Below are positions 1 through 12,900 of a DNA stretch of 64,000 bases, piece by piece. The translations under genes and the position numbers were made by a program. The notes beneath the pieces are model-generated. The model worked only from the letters and a program-made list of their open reading frames with translations, did no database searches and was not told where the DNA came from. The DNA is from Dipylidium caninum (taxonomy: Eukaryota > Platyhelminthes > Cestoda > Cyclophyllidea > Dipylidiidae). The stretch spans positions 62,001 to 126,000 of the forward strand of contig QEYB01001164.1 in assembly GCA_017562135.1 (NCBI GenBank), written 5' to 3'. Within the stretch, counting starts at the first letter, position 1; each line of letters starts with the position of its first letter.

Positions 1-1528
1 TTCCCCTGCTATAGGTAAATCTGATAACCCGTAGGGAAAGGAAATTCTCAACTCTAGAATTCATGACGCAGAATGCATGAATATGGAACTAAAAAAGTCA
101 TAAGAAGCCACTCGTGTGGTCACTTGATCAGCAGAGAGATACACTCGTGAGAATGTGCAGAAGACAATCGAGGCAACCAAATCCTCTTTCTCAATGTACT
201 CAGAAGGTTGAATGGTTGAGATTTAGAGCAACTTCATCATTTTCTGAAACTTGAGACAAGAGGATGACAGTGAACGTCAGGTGACAGTCTTCCTTCTGAC
301 ACGTCACGTCAGCACAAGGCACGGTGCTCGGGGCGGATGTGCAGCGGGAGGGCTTGTCTGTGCGTCAAAGAGGCTCGTTGACGGGCCTGCACGTGAGAGT
401 GTGCAAATCTGCCACCACTTACAAGTAAATTCTGACGCAGAGAGCGAATGAGAAGACTAGTTTGTGCCTTTCAAACAGACCGCGACACACCTCAGAGTAA
501 AATTCGTAATTCAGGTAATCTTGCAGATAATGCATTCGACGTTCCAGAATCTTCGACTTGTTGCTGAATTGTGTAAGGAAACAAAGGATGCATAATCAAC
601 TTTAAACGTCACATTTCACACTTAAATAAGATTTTCTGGGAGTTTGATCTCTCCATCCACATTGTAGATTTGATCATCTGTGAAGAGCAGAAGATAATCT
701 TTTCAAAGCCTCGATAGGCAGAATTTTGTGTTTGAATGGGCGAAATTAGACGTGCACCAGCAATCGCAGATGCGGCCTCTCCTCCAACCCAATGTTCCGC
801 CGCCGAAGTGCCTCCCAAATCGGTCTAATTTAAGTGTTTTAGTAAAGTGGAAATCTTCACACATCTTTCCTCGCCCCTCCAACTGTATTGCCACGAAGGT
901 GTATTTTAAACGGCCCTTAAGCTGGGAAATAGGCGATAATTATTGAAATGGGTCTTTACCTTTTATTCTCAAAGGTAAACTAGTGCTTCTGCTTCAAACT
1001 ACTACGCACGTGAAGGTGTGCGTGTATTAGCCAGTGTAGTCCACTGCATTTCAACTTGTTTCTAGTGGTAATTTAAGTCGTTGATGAGGACAGAGGGGAG
1101 GACCGGGTCCCACATGATCCATTTCTTCTGCCACGGAGGAGGTGTTTCTCCTCCAGTAACCGTCACGTTTCACATGCATGACCTCATGCCACGTAACTTT
1201 AAATCTCGCAGCGAGGAGGTGTCCTCGCAAAGTAACATTAAATTAAATGAAGTGGAGAGACGTGCCTTCCCAACATGTAAGTGTTGGAAAAAAGCTCGGA
1301 ACCCAAAAACAGAACTTGATCGCCATCAGGTGGGGCAGTGAGAAAACATAGTTGTGGCGCAATATAAAATCTCATAAAACTTATGGTTCATGTCTGATAC
1401 CACTATTAAGGGAGCAATTTCAAAGAAATCACATCATTACACAAATTTGAGGTCTTAAAATGAGTATTTGTGCGTGCTACTTTGAAAATTAAGTAGCATG
1501 CACAAAGTTGGGGCAGACGGTCACTCAC
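1..1528 (-). other. Dynein intron, left edge
   Basis: This is part of the intron after the last visible dynein exon. I searched both strands for the expected AAA6 coding motifs and saw none. The short open frames here have no family resemblance. Confidence 0.6.
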
Positions 1529-3966
1529 CTATCCTGAATGGCATTGACGTATAAGTTGACAAACCAATTCAGCGAGTACTGGTACATGGGATCAATGTTG
1601 GGGAGGTCGGTGATGGAGGAGAAGAGGATTGCCGAGTGTTTGGCTATGGGCGAATAGTCCATCCGCGCGAGATCAATTTTTTTATGTGTTTCGTCGGCCA
1701 CCTTGAACGGGTACAAAAAGCCTTCTACCCTTAATCATAAATCGAAAAAGCATTTATCCAACCCACGAAAGACCCATCCGGCCACTATATGTGTAAAGAC
1801 TATTTCCCACAACGAAGAGTTTAATGTGTCAGAACAAGATTGCTGGAAGACAATTTAGGAGATAAAGTAAATCTCATGGATTCGCATTAGATAAAAGTAT
1901 AGGAAGATATGCCTTGGAGATTTTAACGCTTTAGTATTTGTGCCATGCATCAAGGAGTTTGTATTTCACATGAGGAGTATTTATTGGTAATAAGCATTCG
2001 AAATATTCCTGCTATTTGTCTACGGAGTTGGCAATGGTGACATACCGCTTGTTTCGTCATAATTTCGTCAGAAATAGCCTTTGAGGAGTCCAGAGTTTGG
2101 ATAGCCGTCTCATTTTCAAGAATGTCACCTTCTGACTCGGCTAATGTAGCCAAAATACGATCCTCAGCCTCTTTGAGCATCCTCTTGTTATTAGCAGTCG
2201 TAACAATTAATTCCTGCCTCGCCTCCTCCAGTTCAGGTCTACATGAAAGGGAAGAGGGATGAAGAATGGAGACCGATGATAACTCCAATGATAAATCGGA
2301 TGCTAGAGAAAATTCACTAATTAAATCTCTAACCTGAAGAGAGGTTTCTCTGACACCGTGGAAAGTAAGTTAGAGACAGAATGACACTTTGTTTGCCGCT
2401 GGGAAAGATTACACGTTACAAATGGAATCAAGAAAAGTGATAATATGACAGACTGTTTAGTGACTACTACTTTCGCTTTTTGTTTTCTCAGGGGAGCAGA
2501 ATTTTCCCATATTGCGCATTTTGAATAGATGTGTTTTAAAGGATAATTCGAAGCGGAGAGAAAGGAGGATGACACCGGAACAAGCGCACTATTTACGATC
2601 CTAACTGTTGTTTAGATTGAATAGACTTAAAAGCACAATAGTTACAATCTTAAAGCCTGCGACAAAGCATTTTATACACATAACTACACAGGGTGAACTG
2701 AAAGGGAAGAAGAGAAAACGGAGGCACAGTGGGTCACTCACTTCTCCTTTGCCACCACAATACCGAGAAGTTGGTCCTCGAGACCTTCTGGGGTGATCAT
2801 GAAATTCAACAACGAGACCTTCACTGCAACCTCGGGGAGGTAATGTGGGTTACGTAGCTTTGTCGTGATGTAAAAGCGGAAGTCTGAGGAGTATTCAATG
2901 ATATTCTCGCCTAATTTGATCATATCCACATTGCCTAAAAGGTAAAATGCGCAAGTAGCTTTTTCTTCTTCTTAGTCTCACCTCCATTAATGGGATAAAT
3001 TTTTGAATACTTTGAAAAAAATCCCGTCAGGAATGATATGATTAATACATCAGTGCATGCTGCTTCCACGGTTAGATATCAAAAGGCCAAGAAAACGGTA
3101 AGGGAGGTAAAAGTTTAGCTAGGCGATTTGAGGAATACGTCACTGACAATTGACAGGTGTCCCCAACAGGAGACTCGCACACTGACTGTTAAGAGAATGA
3201 CAGGCGATCGGAAGGGAAACGTAGGCACCGGCTTCGCGACTTCCGTCGGCACAAAACAAAACCCGGGGGATGATTTCGACCATGCTGACGGATTAAAATG
3301 GTGAGGTGGAAGAAAAAGACAACGGAGACTTATTCTACGACTATGCAAGTCTCACATATTTTGTGTCGTAAGTAAACGATAGTTGGCCATTAACAGTCTA
3401 CGTTCACCTCGATACACTCCTGAGAACGCTTTCTTTAGGCTGTGATCACGAGAGTGAAATAAAAATAAAATCCACAAGGCGATACCAGTAGGCGTGTGCG
3501 CGCTCTAGGTCCTGTCAGTGCCACTTGTGTCACCGGTTGGAGGCCATCTTTTAGGTCATTTGCTAGCTCGTAAGCACCGAGAAGGGTGAGTTAAATAGGC
3601 ACTTTAAACGATACGGAGATCTGGTCATTTCATGTCTGTCTCATCCGTTTGAACAGCGATTGGACAACTCGAACCATCCAGATGAAGTGACGTACTGCAT
3701 CTGTAACACTCTCCAAACCGTTCGGTTGAGTGAGACACGCCATAGACTCACCCTGCTTGAAAACCTGTTTCAGCAGAAGGGACTCCAAGCTGGGATCCAG
3801 GTCCTCACCAACGTTCTCAAGGAGAACAGGCACGCCGAACTGCACGCTACTCTCCATTCTCCGCATGAAATCGCTGTCGCTCAACTTCACTACGACTATG
3901 GCGTTCTCCTTCTCCATATTCTTTATCCACTTGTTCGCCTGACCTTCAGGATCTATCATTAGTGGC
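1529..3966 (-). other. Dynein AAA5 and start of AAA6 (last exons in window)
   Basis: Exons 3966-3752, 2934-2742, 2238-2046 and 1701-1529 continue AAA5 with [52 protein letters not shown] and [17 protein letters not shown]. They end with [17 protein letters not shown] at a phase-2 donor (GT at 1528-1527). The next exon, expected to encode the rest of AAA6, is not in bases 1-1528, so that intron is longer than 1.5 kb and the gene runs off the window. Confidence 0.9.
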
Positions 3967-6900
3967 CTAAATAGTGACGATACGAAAATGTAAGTACACT
4001 GCAGAGGAGGACTGCTTCTGACCCTCCGTTCCTCGAACTCCGCTATTTTAGTGACTCCATAGTGGCGTTTAAAAGGGTTGTACATTCCCCTCGCCCACAT
4101 GAAAGTAATTTTTCCGCAAAAGAGCATTAACAAGTATGCCTTGGCAGTGAGAAAGCGCACGATTTTGTGAAGAGGAGGTGGAGGAAGAAGTGTCACTGAA
4201 ATAAGCACTTAGTGAGTTAACTGCTAGAAGACAGGATGGGCGTTAGCTCCGTGCAGTGGAATACTGACCAACGACTGACGTATACAAGTGGATGATTCAC
4301 ACCACAGATGAATCCCATGACATTGACTTGATGAGTGTCAACCGGTCGCGGAGATGTGGACAACGCAATAACCTCTGGTCGAGTGTCTCCTGGGCCTGGA
4401 TTATCATTTTACAACAAAATGTCATGTACCTGGCAGGAGAGAGGGCGTGTGAATAAATGTATCCTCAGAAGGAACGTGTCCTGCCGGTCATCCCTTCTGG
4501 CGATAAACCAGACACTAGGTAAACCGGAGAGCAATCGAAATTTTTTTATATGTTCACTCACAATTAGTTTGTTTGGAGGCATGATCCAGGAAACACGTAA
4601 ATTTTGTTGCGGCAGTCAAGGTTGGTTGTGATTTGCAATTGTGGGTTAAAATATCCTTCTTCAAGTAATTAGGAAAGATTTTAAGAACAACAATAGAAGG
4701 TGGACACTTATGCCATCGTATGTTCTTTTTATTCGATCAAGAATTGAGGGCAAACGAAGCAGTGAAGACAATAAACGACACACCCGGTGATGTTCTAAGA
4801 CTAAGGAAATGTAATAATATTTTAAAAGTCCCACAATGAAAAAGAAGGAATGTCGGAGAGGCTGGACGAAAGGGATGACCTCGCAAACTAGAAGATGATA
4901 TCCTGAGGGCGATGACGGATTCAGACCCTCGTAAAACTATTAGGGAATTTTAATTAACGATCGGATGTCCAAGGTTGATCCATCAGAATCTCCCTCATAG
5001 CAAAAGAAAGGCGTTTGAGCAGGAGATAGAGAATTTATCATGATTCGACAAGGACGCCATTCGACCAACGACGCACAATCTGGGCGTCTCGTTTGTTTGG
5101 GCGCGGAATTATCCTGTTTTTGAGACGAAATCTAATTGCAGACTAGAAGTGAAAGTCATACAATAATCCTGTACAAAAAACAAGGGCTTTCTACACACCT
5201 ATCCCCTATTCCGACTCACTTTAAACCCTCACTAACAATAAAGAAGATGTCTCTTTGTGTGTAGAGGAATTGTCCATAAATCATGCATCATGAAGGGCTT
5301 GAATCTAGTAAGGCTTTCACAGCGGCAGTGTACTGTGAACAAATAGGGTGAATTAAGAAAGAGTTTTTAACAAAATGACATCTTTTTATCATGTACAAAG
5401 AAGGATAGTAGAATATGACAGCGCGAGGCCTCATGGTGCAAAAATGACAAAGGGAAAAGTAGGGAGTTTAGGTTTGAGCTTTTACCCCGTCCAACCTATT
5501 CATCAGATCTCGTGGAGTCGAATTACCACCTTTTCAGATCGTCAGAGCATACATTAAGAGGTAAAAACCTAGACAATGTTGAAGAAGTGAAAGTCATTCA
5601 TCGCAAAATCAAGTGGCGTTTAAAAAAGGAGTCGAACAACAAGTAAAACGGGTTAAAATTTGTGGGAATTATATTGTCGATTAAAATGTGGGACTTTTAT
5701 AAAAAAGTTTCAATTACTTTTGGGTTTATCCAATAAAGGCGAGAAGTTGACTCTACTTCCATCTGCATGGACGAAGTGTTGATTTGGAAAAAGCTGAGTA
5801 AACATAAATAGTGCCACACCGGAGGATGAATGAAAGCATTTGGTGAATTAATGTGGGAAGTGAATGCCAAATGGCGTAGAATAACTAAGAATGAGGCTGC
5901 AGGACATGTGATGAGGAATGTGCGTTGTGCGCCAGGGATTGTTAGGTTGTCAAGACAACACGACAATTCTTGGCACCGAAAACCCGTGCAGATGGATAAG
6001 GGCGAGGCATACCATCGACGTCCATTGTCCACAATGACACTATTGTCAATGGAGAAGGCATCGCGAGGGAGCCCGAAGATATTCCACGCCTGTATTTTGA
6101 CCGGGTCGCCGAGACAATTGGTGAGTGAGAAGTGGGGAGTGCAGGTTATGCCCGCCTGGCTGTTGCATACACTGACCCAGTCGTCGATGCAAGCTTCGCG
6201 GTAGGTTGAAGTGAAAGGACCGAGGTAGGCGATCACGCCAGCCGAGACTAACACGTCCCCGATGAGGTTATCGTAGACATGTTGCAGCCGCTCTGCCGCC
6301 TGCGACCACCGCTCCTTCTCCCCGCCCAGTCCACCGATTAGTTTCTTCGCACGCACCAACTTCAGACCGCACAGCTGCACCTCATCTTCCAACCTTTTCT
6401 TCTCAGCCTAGAAAAGTAAACCCGTGAAAAGGGAGCAAGAGGCGCAATATGACCAAATTTGCGATCCATACCTGCGTATTGGCCAGCGTCTCATGCAGCT
6501 GGGCGAGTTTGTCCTCCACGGCTTTGAGAGAAGCTTGAGTCTCCTTCAGTGCAGCCATATTTTCCGCCAACTCCTTCTCTGCTTCTGCCAGTTTAATTTT
6601 TTTCGGGGCTACGATCTTGGCCACCCGATCGTACTGCTCCATGGCGAGAATCCACTTGCACAGGCCCTCGGCTGCCGAACTTGCCCGAGCGACTTTTGCA
6701 GGATCAAATTCCGGATTGGTTATGTAATTGTTCCTGATGTTTGTGATAATCTGTGGAGGAATAAGAGAGAGAGAGAGAGAGTAAAAGGTGAAATAGCTTT
6801 ATCTTCGGACACACAGCAAATGAATTCACTGCGTCGTTTGACAGAATGAAATGCTAGACAGATTATGTGATCAAATTGAGGCTACTTAGGGAAACGGTGA

Positions 6901-9900
6901 AAAGAACCAGAGCCCGATTTTTTCGAATAAAAATGCCTTAAGAAGTTTGTTTGAGGAGAGGTTATGAGTGAACGGCATTGGCACTCCGGACTGTTGAAGA
7001 TCTACAATGAATCAGTGTGTACAGCTCGAAATACCGCAGAGGCTTCACTACTGTTCTGTGGTTGCCACCGCCGTTTTGCACGGTTAACGTTAAGTAAGAG
7101 AAAAGAAAGGGGCAGTGAGACACGATATGCGCCCGAGGGAGTAAAAAGCATTTGACAAATTTATTTGGCAAGTGGCTGTCGTAGAGGAAGCTGGGAACTT
7201 CGAGAGCTTCTTATGCTCCCGCATAATTTAGCAGAGAGTGAGATTTTTGTGCTCTGTGTGAGAGGTGAAACAAACAAAGCTACTGACTGACTTTGACCTA
7301 ATGTTAAAAGAAGGAAAAAAAAAGGGGGTTTAATAGCAGTGGAAAATGTCATTTATTTTCAGAAATAACTGTTGACTTATTGGCAAAGAATCACTACTGA
7401 AGCTTCAGGCACATCCAAGAGAAGTGTTGGAAACACCACGGGGAGATTTTTAGTTCAGGTTAGCCGTGAGTCTTCCACTAAATAAAATTGCTTTAGTCGA
7501 AGAAAACGGTAACAAGAGAGAAGGAATGCCGGCCAGCGTTCGTCAATGCTCCACTCAGTGGCCAGAGAGAAAGGTGGACTTCAACAAGCAATAATGCGCA
7601 CCCCAGTAAAGAGTCCATTTACCCGACGAAGGAAATTAAGAGGAAGAAATATGTCCAGAGAAAGTAAATAAATCTTCGTCACTGAGGAACTTGGCATCGA
7701 TTTGACCGAGGAGATGCATAAATGAACTTCCAGTTGATAAGGTTCAGACTCGGTCCCTGTTGGATATGGGTAAAGTACCTGCCTTAACGATGAAGGCCGT
7801 TTAGTGTGACATAGCTGACTGAACGCTTTTAGGAAGTCAATCTTCTTCTTTGAAACTTTCATGTACCTCCACTTACACACTGGACTCGGAGTAGAGCTAG
7901 AGTTTGTTTAAGTGAACACTTGGTTACTCATTGTGCTAAGCTTTCCAGCGGTTCCCGTTTCGTGACCACATCATATTGCATTGCCGAGGATGCATCGTTG
8001 CAACTTCGGGACTCCACGCTGTCGGGAGCGCCGAGCAACCTTGAATGGGAAGATCGGACAGAGCAGGCGCCCATCATGGCGGGCCGAATCGATGGAGGCT
8101 AACAATGGCGATTTTTGCAAAATCGCCTAGATCAGCATCTGGCCGATCGCTCTCGCTCCGCGCCCACCGACCATGCATGTAGGAATGAGTAGTGCCACCA
8201 GAATGGAGGAACCGAATGCACTTCGCATAGCATAGTTGGCGTTGGGAGTTGCACAGCCCCAAGTAATCTTCCAACTCCAGCGCAGTGTAAATGGTGGGTG
8301 CAGAGGAGTTGGAGAGCGTTACCACTAACGTCACTATTCAGCATCTTGCAACCTTAGTTAGAAGTAAGAGACCACTGGTTCATGAGTGGGAAGAGTTTTA
8401 AATCACCGAAGTGGAAAGATGAAGAGAAGGAAATGATTTAGGTAAAAATTTACGATGTCTACGCAATCTCGGCGGCCTCCACGGATTATTCCTCAAATCT
8501 AGAGTCGCGCTCTAGGAGCCGGTGGAATAACTTGCGTTTTTTTCTTCGGTCACTATAAAAAACTGAACTCTGACAAAACGACGTGCGACCATCCTGGACA
8601 CTCGAGACGGATCGAGTTGATAAAAACCGACTGAGAGGCGGCAGTTGGTTTCACACAATACAGTCACTTACAACGGACAATGAAAGGAAGTGAAAACGAG
8701 TGATTAAGTCGAGATTTTTGTGCGGGTGGATTAGTGGATAACAACTGTATTGAAATTATCCGATGTGAATTTGGGACGGAAAATATATGGCGGCTAAACT
8801 CTACTTTTTGAGCAAAGTTATTTTCAGTCACTTGTTTCTAAAATCACCACTCGACTTAAAATAGGTCGGTTTGTAAATTGCTTGTCTAACTCAGATCTGT
8901 TTGGGAGGTTTGAAGATCAACTGAATTCCACATCGCAGATGCAGACGCGTTTTGAGAATAATCAAGTGAAGGTGAATTCACACTCACCTGGGCGGGAATG
9001 TTGTCCTTATCATAGTCTTTCAACGTCTGCAAAAAGTTCATGTCACCCAGAAGCCTTTTGGACGGCCCCCAATAGTCCAAGATCTTCCTGCCTGTGCTGG
9101 GCTCATTAATGCGATCAGGTTTGATATCTCGCATCACACACACCGCCTCCATGACCAACTTCACCCCGAACGGCGGATTTGTCATAGACTTGACAATGGT
9201 AATGTCAGCGGGCTTAAGAGTGTCTAAGGCCGCCAGCGCTGCCTCCATGGCGGGCTGCGCTTCCGCCAGATCGGCCCTGCACTCCTCCGACAGAGCCTTT
9301 GACGCGTCCGCCTTGCGATTCACCACTTCCTCATCCTGCACCACCCGCTCTCGTTGCTCCTCCGCTGCAGCGGACTCGCGTGCGATCACCACCAGGAGGC
9401 GCTCATTGGCTTCACCCGCCTGCACAAGTTGTGGCTGCAGCTGTTCAAGTTTCACTTGCATGTCCGCCACCTGACTGGCTCCGAAGGCTAATTTGTCTAG
9501 ACCGTTGAGGTACCTACATGGGGCGAATGTGCGCTTGCCTTAGACTTATTTCAGACCCTCGCTGACTCCTTCCTAGAAATCAAATCCTCTAGGATCGCTG
9601 TATTGGTGGCACCTGCTCAACTAGTCACCTAAATTGGTGTTATGAGAATTAGTGACTTAGAAGGAGGTGATAGTGGCTTCACTATGCAGTTTACATTCTC
9701 ACTACTTGTCCTTTGACCGAAGTTGCTAACGTGGCTTCTGTTTCGTTGGAGTATCCACTGGCAGAATGCCTGTCGACCACCTCCCTTATTACCTGTTGAA
9801 GTGGAGCCTGCAGCGATGAGTGGAAAAATCTGAGCAACACAGACAGTTCGTAGGGCAGCCGGTTTGAGATCAACTGAATTCTTCACCTAACTCTGATCAA

Positions 9901-12900
9901 ATTTGCTTATTCGCTCGTCCGAAAAGACACTCTAAACCCTACGGTTTCATTATAGGAAAGGGGGATTTGTGGCAGCGGTCCTACAGGCCTTTTGATAAAC
10001 ACGAAAATCAAATAATAATGGTTCGTTAAAGTTAATAATCCCATAATAAGCTAGGAAGATTTAGTGATGTTCAAGAGCTGATGTTTCCATGTGAAAAAGT
10101 AATACACCGAAATGGACTTCAGCCTAAGGATTAACCACATCGGCTTTTCAGAAACACCATGGTTGACGGAGGGTGAAAGAATGCCATTGGATTAAAGTAC
10201 TTGCGTATACTGTCCATTGGCTTTAATTACCTTTTTTGGGGTTATAAAACAAATATTCAAGGGTTGTGAGCAGTGGAGATTTTCAGTGATGTCTGTGAGT
10301 TCATTTGCGACTGTGTCTTCCCACTTTTCATGGTTGTGCACTTTGTGGAGCACATCTCTACACGATGAAGTGGCGCATGGAATCGGCAGGGGAAAAAGTA
10401 TCTAATATGCGAGCATGCTAGGAGCCAGTGGTGGGATATAATCATCGAAATCGCAACCCGAATACATCCACCAGTGTTCACATGAGTGTCGTCGCTTTAA
10501 AAAGCTAACAAGGCTTCCCGACATACTTTCGCGGAACGGAAACGAACATCCTCTCTCCTCACTGCTCTTCTAGGGTTTGGCAACCGTTCTACAGACGGGG
10601 AAAATCTCCCTTGTCTGATATTCCTCAAAGCTGAACGGTGCGCTTGCCGATTCAGTTTGACAGATCATATTTTGAGGTTATCTTAGAAATCCACAATTAG
10701 AATGGTTATCAAAAGTGTCTCATAATCTCCCATGGGTACCCCATGACCAGTGCTTATAAGCGGACTCCATTAAAGAATCACGAAGTAGTGAAATTTGCGA
10801 CCTGGACAGCATCGCTAAAAGTATTGCGTGGTGAAGAAGGGGACGAATACGAGCCAGACCTCGTTGTTCAAGCTTAATATAGGCACTGAAAATCAGTGGA
10901 AAAGGAGAATTTTCTGAGGCGTGCAAAGCGATACGGCTAGGACCTAGGAATGGTCACAAACAGTGGCCGGCGAATGTAAGAGTTTGGGTGAGCATTCAGC
11001 CACGGTCTTCCCTCCTGCCTGAGCGGTCTCCAACGGACGACTTATTCAGGGAGAGTGTTGGTCAACCAACTCTGAAATTCTCGACGGTAGCTAGTATTTT
11101 TTACGTGGGAATGAGTCTTAAGTGCAAGCAGACCCTAAATCTGACTGTCAAAAATATGCATAATTTGAATGGTCAAGTTAGTGGGTGACACATTCTGAGG
11201 ACAGCTTGTAGGAGGTTGGGGCTCAAGTATGAGGGACGGAGGAGAGGCTACTTCGGTGTGCTCGTCAGGTCAGGTGGGCCTACGACAGACTGGAGTTAAG
11301 GGGAGAAGGGAAAGCTTGGAATAGCAGGTAATGCTTTGAACATGTGTGACAATTCAACGCACCTTAACTTTGCCGTCATAATCTCATTCTTCTTCTTCGT
11401 AATGAGTCTTTCAAATGAAGCAATCTGCTCCAGGTAAGAGGTTGGTGTGACGTAGGTCTTTCGACCGAGTTCCGTGTAGAACTTCTCCGACAAATTGATT
11501 ACAGACTTGTGGAAGTGCTTGAAGATCATAGTCATACTTTGAGTCAGTTTAGCTTCCATCCCCAGAGTCTCGAGGGAGCGTCGGGCCACCCTTTCCAGTG
11601 CGTCTTCCGGCCATGACTGGAGGGATGGGCACAAAGGTGGAGGATGCATCCTTCGAGGATAGTGGAAGTGCACTCAGGGAGGCTCTTCATCAACTCACCG
11701 TAAACCAGTCGATGGTGCAGCAATTGATGAGGGACGGAAACTGTCGAAGGCGGTTTCGGAAGGCATTGCCAATGGGTGAGAAGGCGATAATGACGTGAAG
11801 ATTGACACGACACCGATTGACGAAGCTGGAGAAGAGCGCCAGCGGAGACATATCCTGGACGATTTTAGAGCTGCCACCAGTAGCATTTGCGTTTTTACGA
11901 TTCTCCGCTTCTATCACACCCTGCACAAGCTCGGTGATTTCAGCACGTTCTTCCGAAGTGAAGATGTTAGGCACTTCACCAGAGTTGAGCAAGTTGTCTA
12001 CATCCTCGAGGAATATTTCGTCCTTAATCTGCATGTCAGTCATTAGGAAGACTGTCTTCATGCTTCGTCCACCGGCATTCTTCAGACAGGACTAAAGAGA
12101 TGACAATATTGTCTTCCTTAATCTTTCCTTTAATAATGTAGCGACGTCGGGAAAAACGAATAAACACTAACGACTTGTAAACAGATGTTCTCTATCCACA
12201 AGTTGTTATCATTAAGAGCCTTCCCATCCTCCAGCTGTGGCGACTGTGACAGTTTGACGGGCTAGTTACTTCCTTATCAATCGTGTGGGCGATAGAATCC
12301 CACAAAGAACAAGGAGACCTTCTCGCGTCCACTATTCCATGTCATCGCCTCTTAATAAAACTCCAGTTGTAGCTAACTACTTCGGCGCCTAATTCGAGGC
12401 GATTGAGGAAAATAAGTTTCTTTACTATCTCCTCTCGCTGGAGTAGATTGCATTGGAGGCCTGAGTCGATTGTTCATTACGGGCTTAAGAAGGCTTGTGC
12501 ACATGTATCCACTACTCATAATAGTGAGAGGAAGATTCAACGATGTCAGCTGTCACTCTCAAGACACTTTCTGTGTGCAAGCTTGCCACGGTGTACGGTC
12601 ATGCCAAATTGATGTTAAAACGTCAAGGATATGCTGGTGGAAGCGTGAGTGACAGGAGGGACAAATCAAAGTCCTCTTAAATTTAGCGAGCAAAACTTCT
12701 CAGATTTACTATAAGATTGTCATAAAGACACAAACATCGGTTCACTTGTGACTTTCCTTCAGTATGACGAGCTGGTATAAAAGGCAAGGCTAAATCGGGA
12801 GCCGGGGAAGGGTAAGCAGAGAGACTTGGTCAGTTGAACAGGTGCCAAATCACTGCTGAAGAAGTAGATTAAGAAGGGAAAAAGTCAACGGACTAGTCTA

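Larger units (their letters stand above)
6013..9513 (-). other. Dynein stalk, microtubule-binding domain and return helix
   Basis: Exon 9513-8988 holds the end of the outgoing coiled coil ([20 protein letters not shown] and following heptads) and the microtubule-binding domain with [16 protein letters not shown] and [15 protein letters not shown]. Exon 6750-6472 begins the return helix ([20 protein letters not shown], then a Lys/Glu/Ala-rich coil). Exon 6407-6013 completes it ([11 protein letters not shown]) and enters AAA5 ([28 protein letters not shown]). The 2.2 kb intron between 6750 and 8988 interrupts the return arm. Confidence 0.9.

Noticed and set aside
1081..1341. 86-codon plus-strand frame in the left-edge intron
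   Set aside because: No homology that I can recognise and no splice or poly(A) signals arranged around it.
9094..9474. 126-codon plus-strand open frame over the dynein stalk exon
   Set aside because: It is the complement of exon 9513-8988. The minus strand has clear stalk heptads and the plus frame has no motif.
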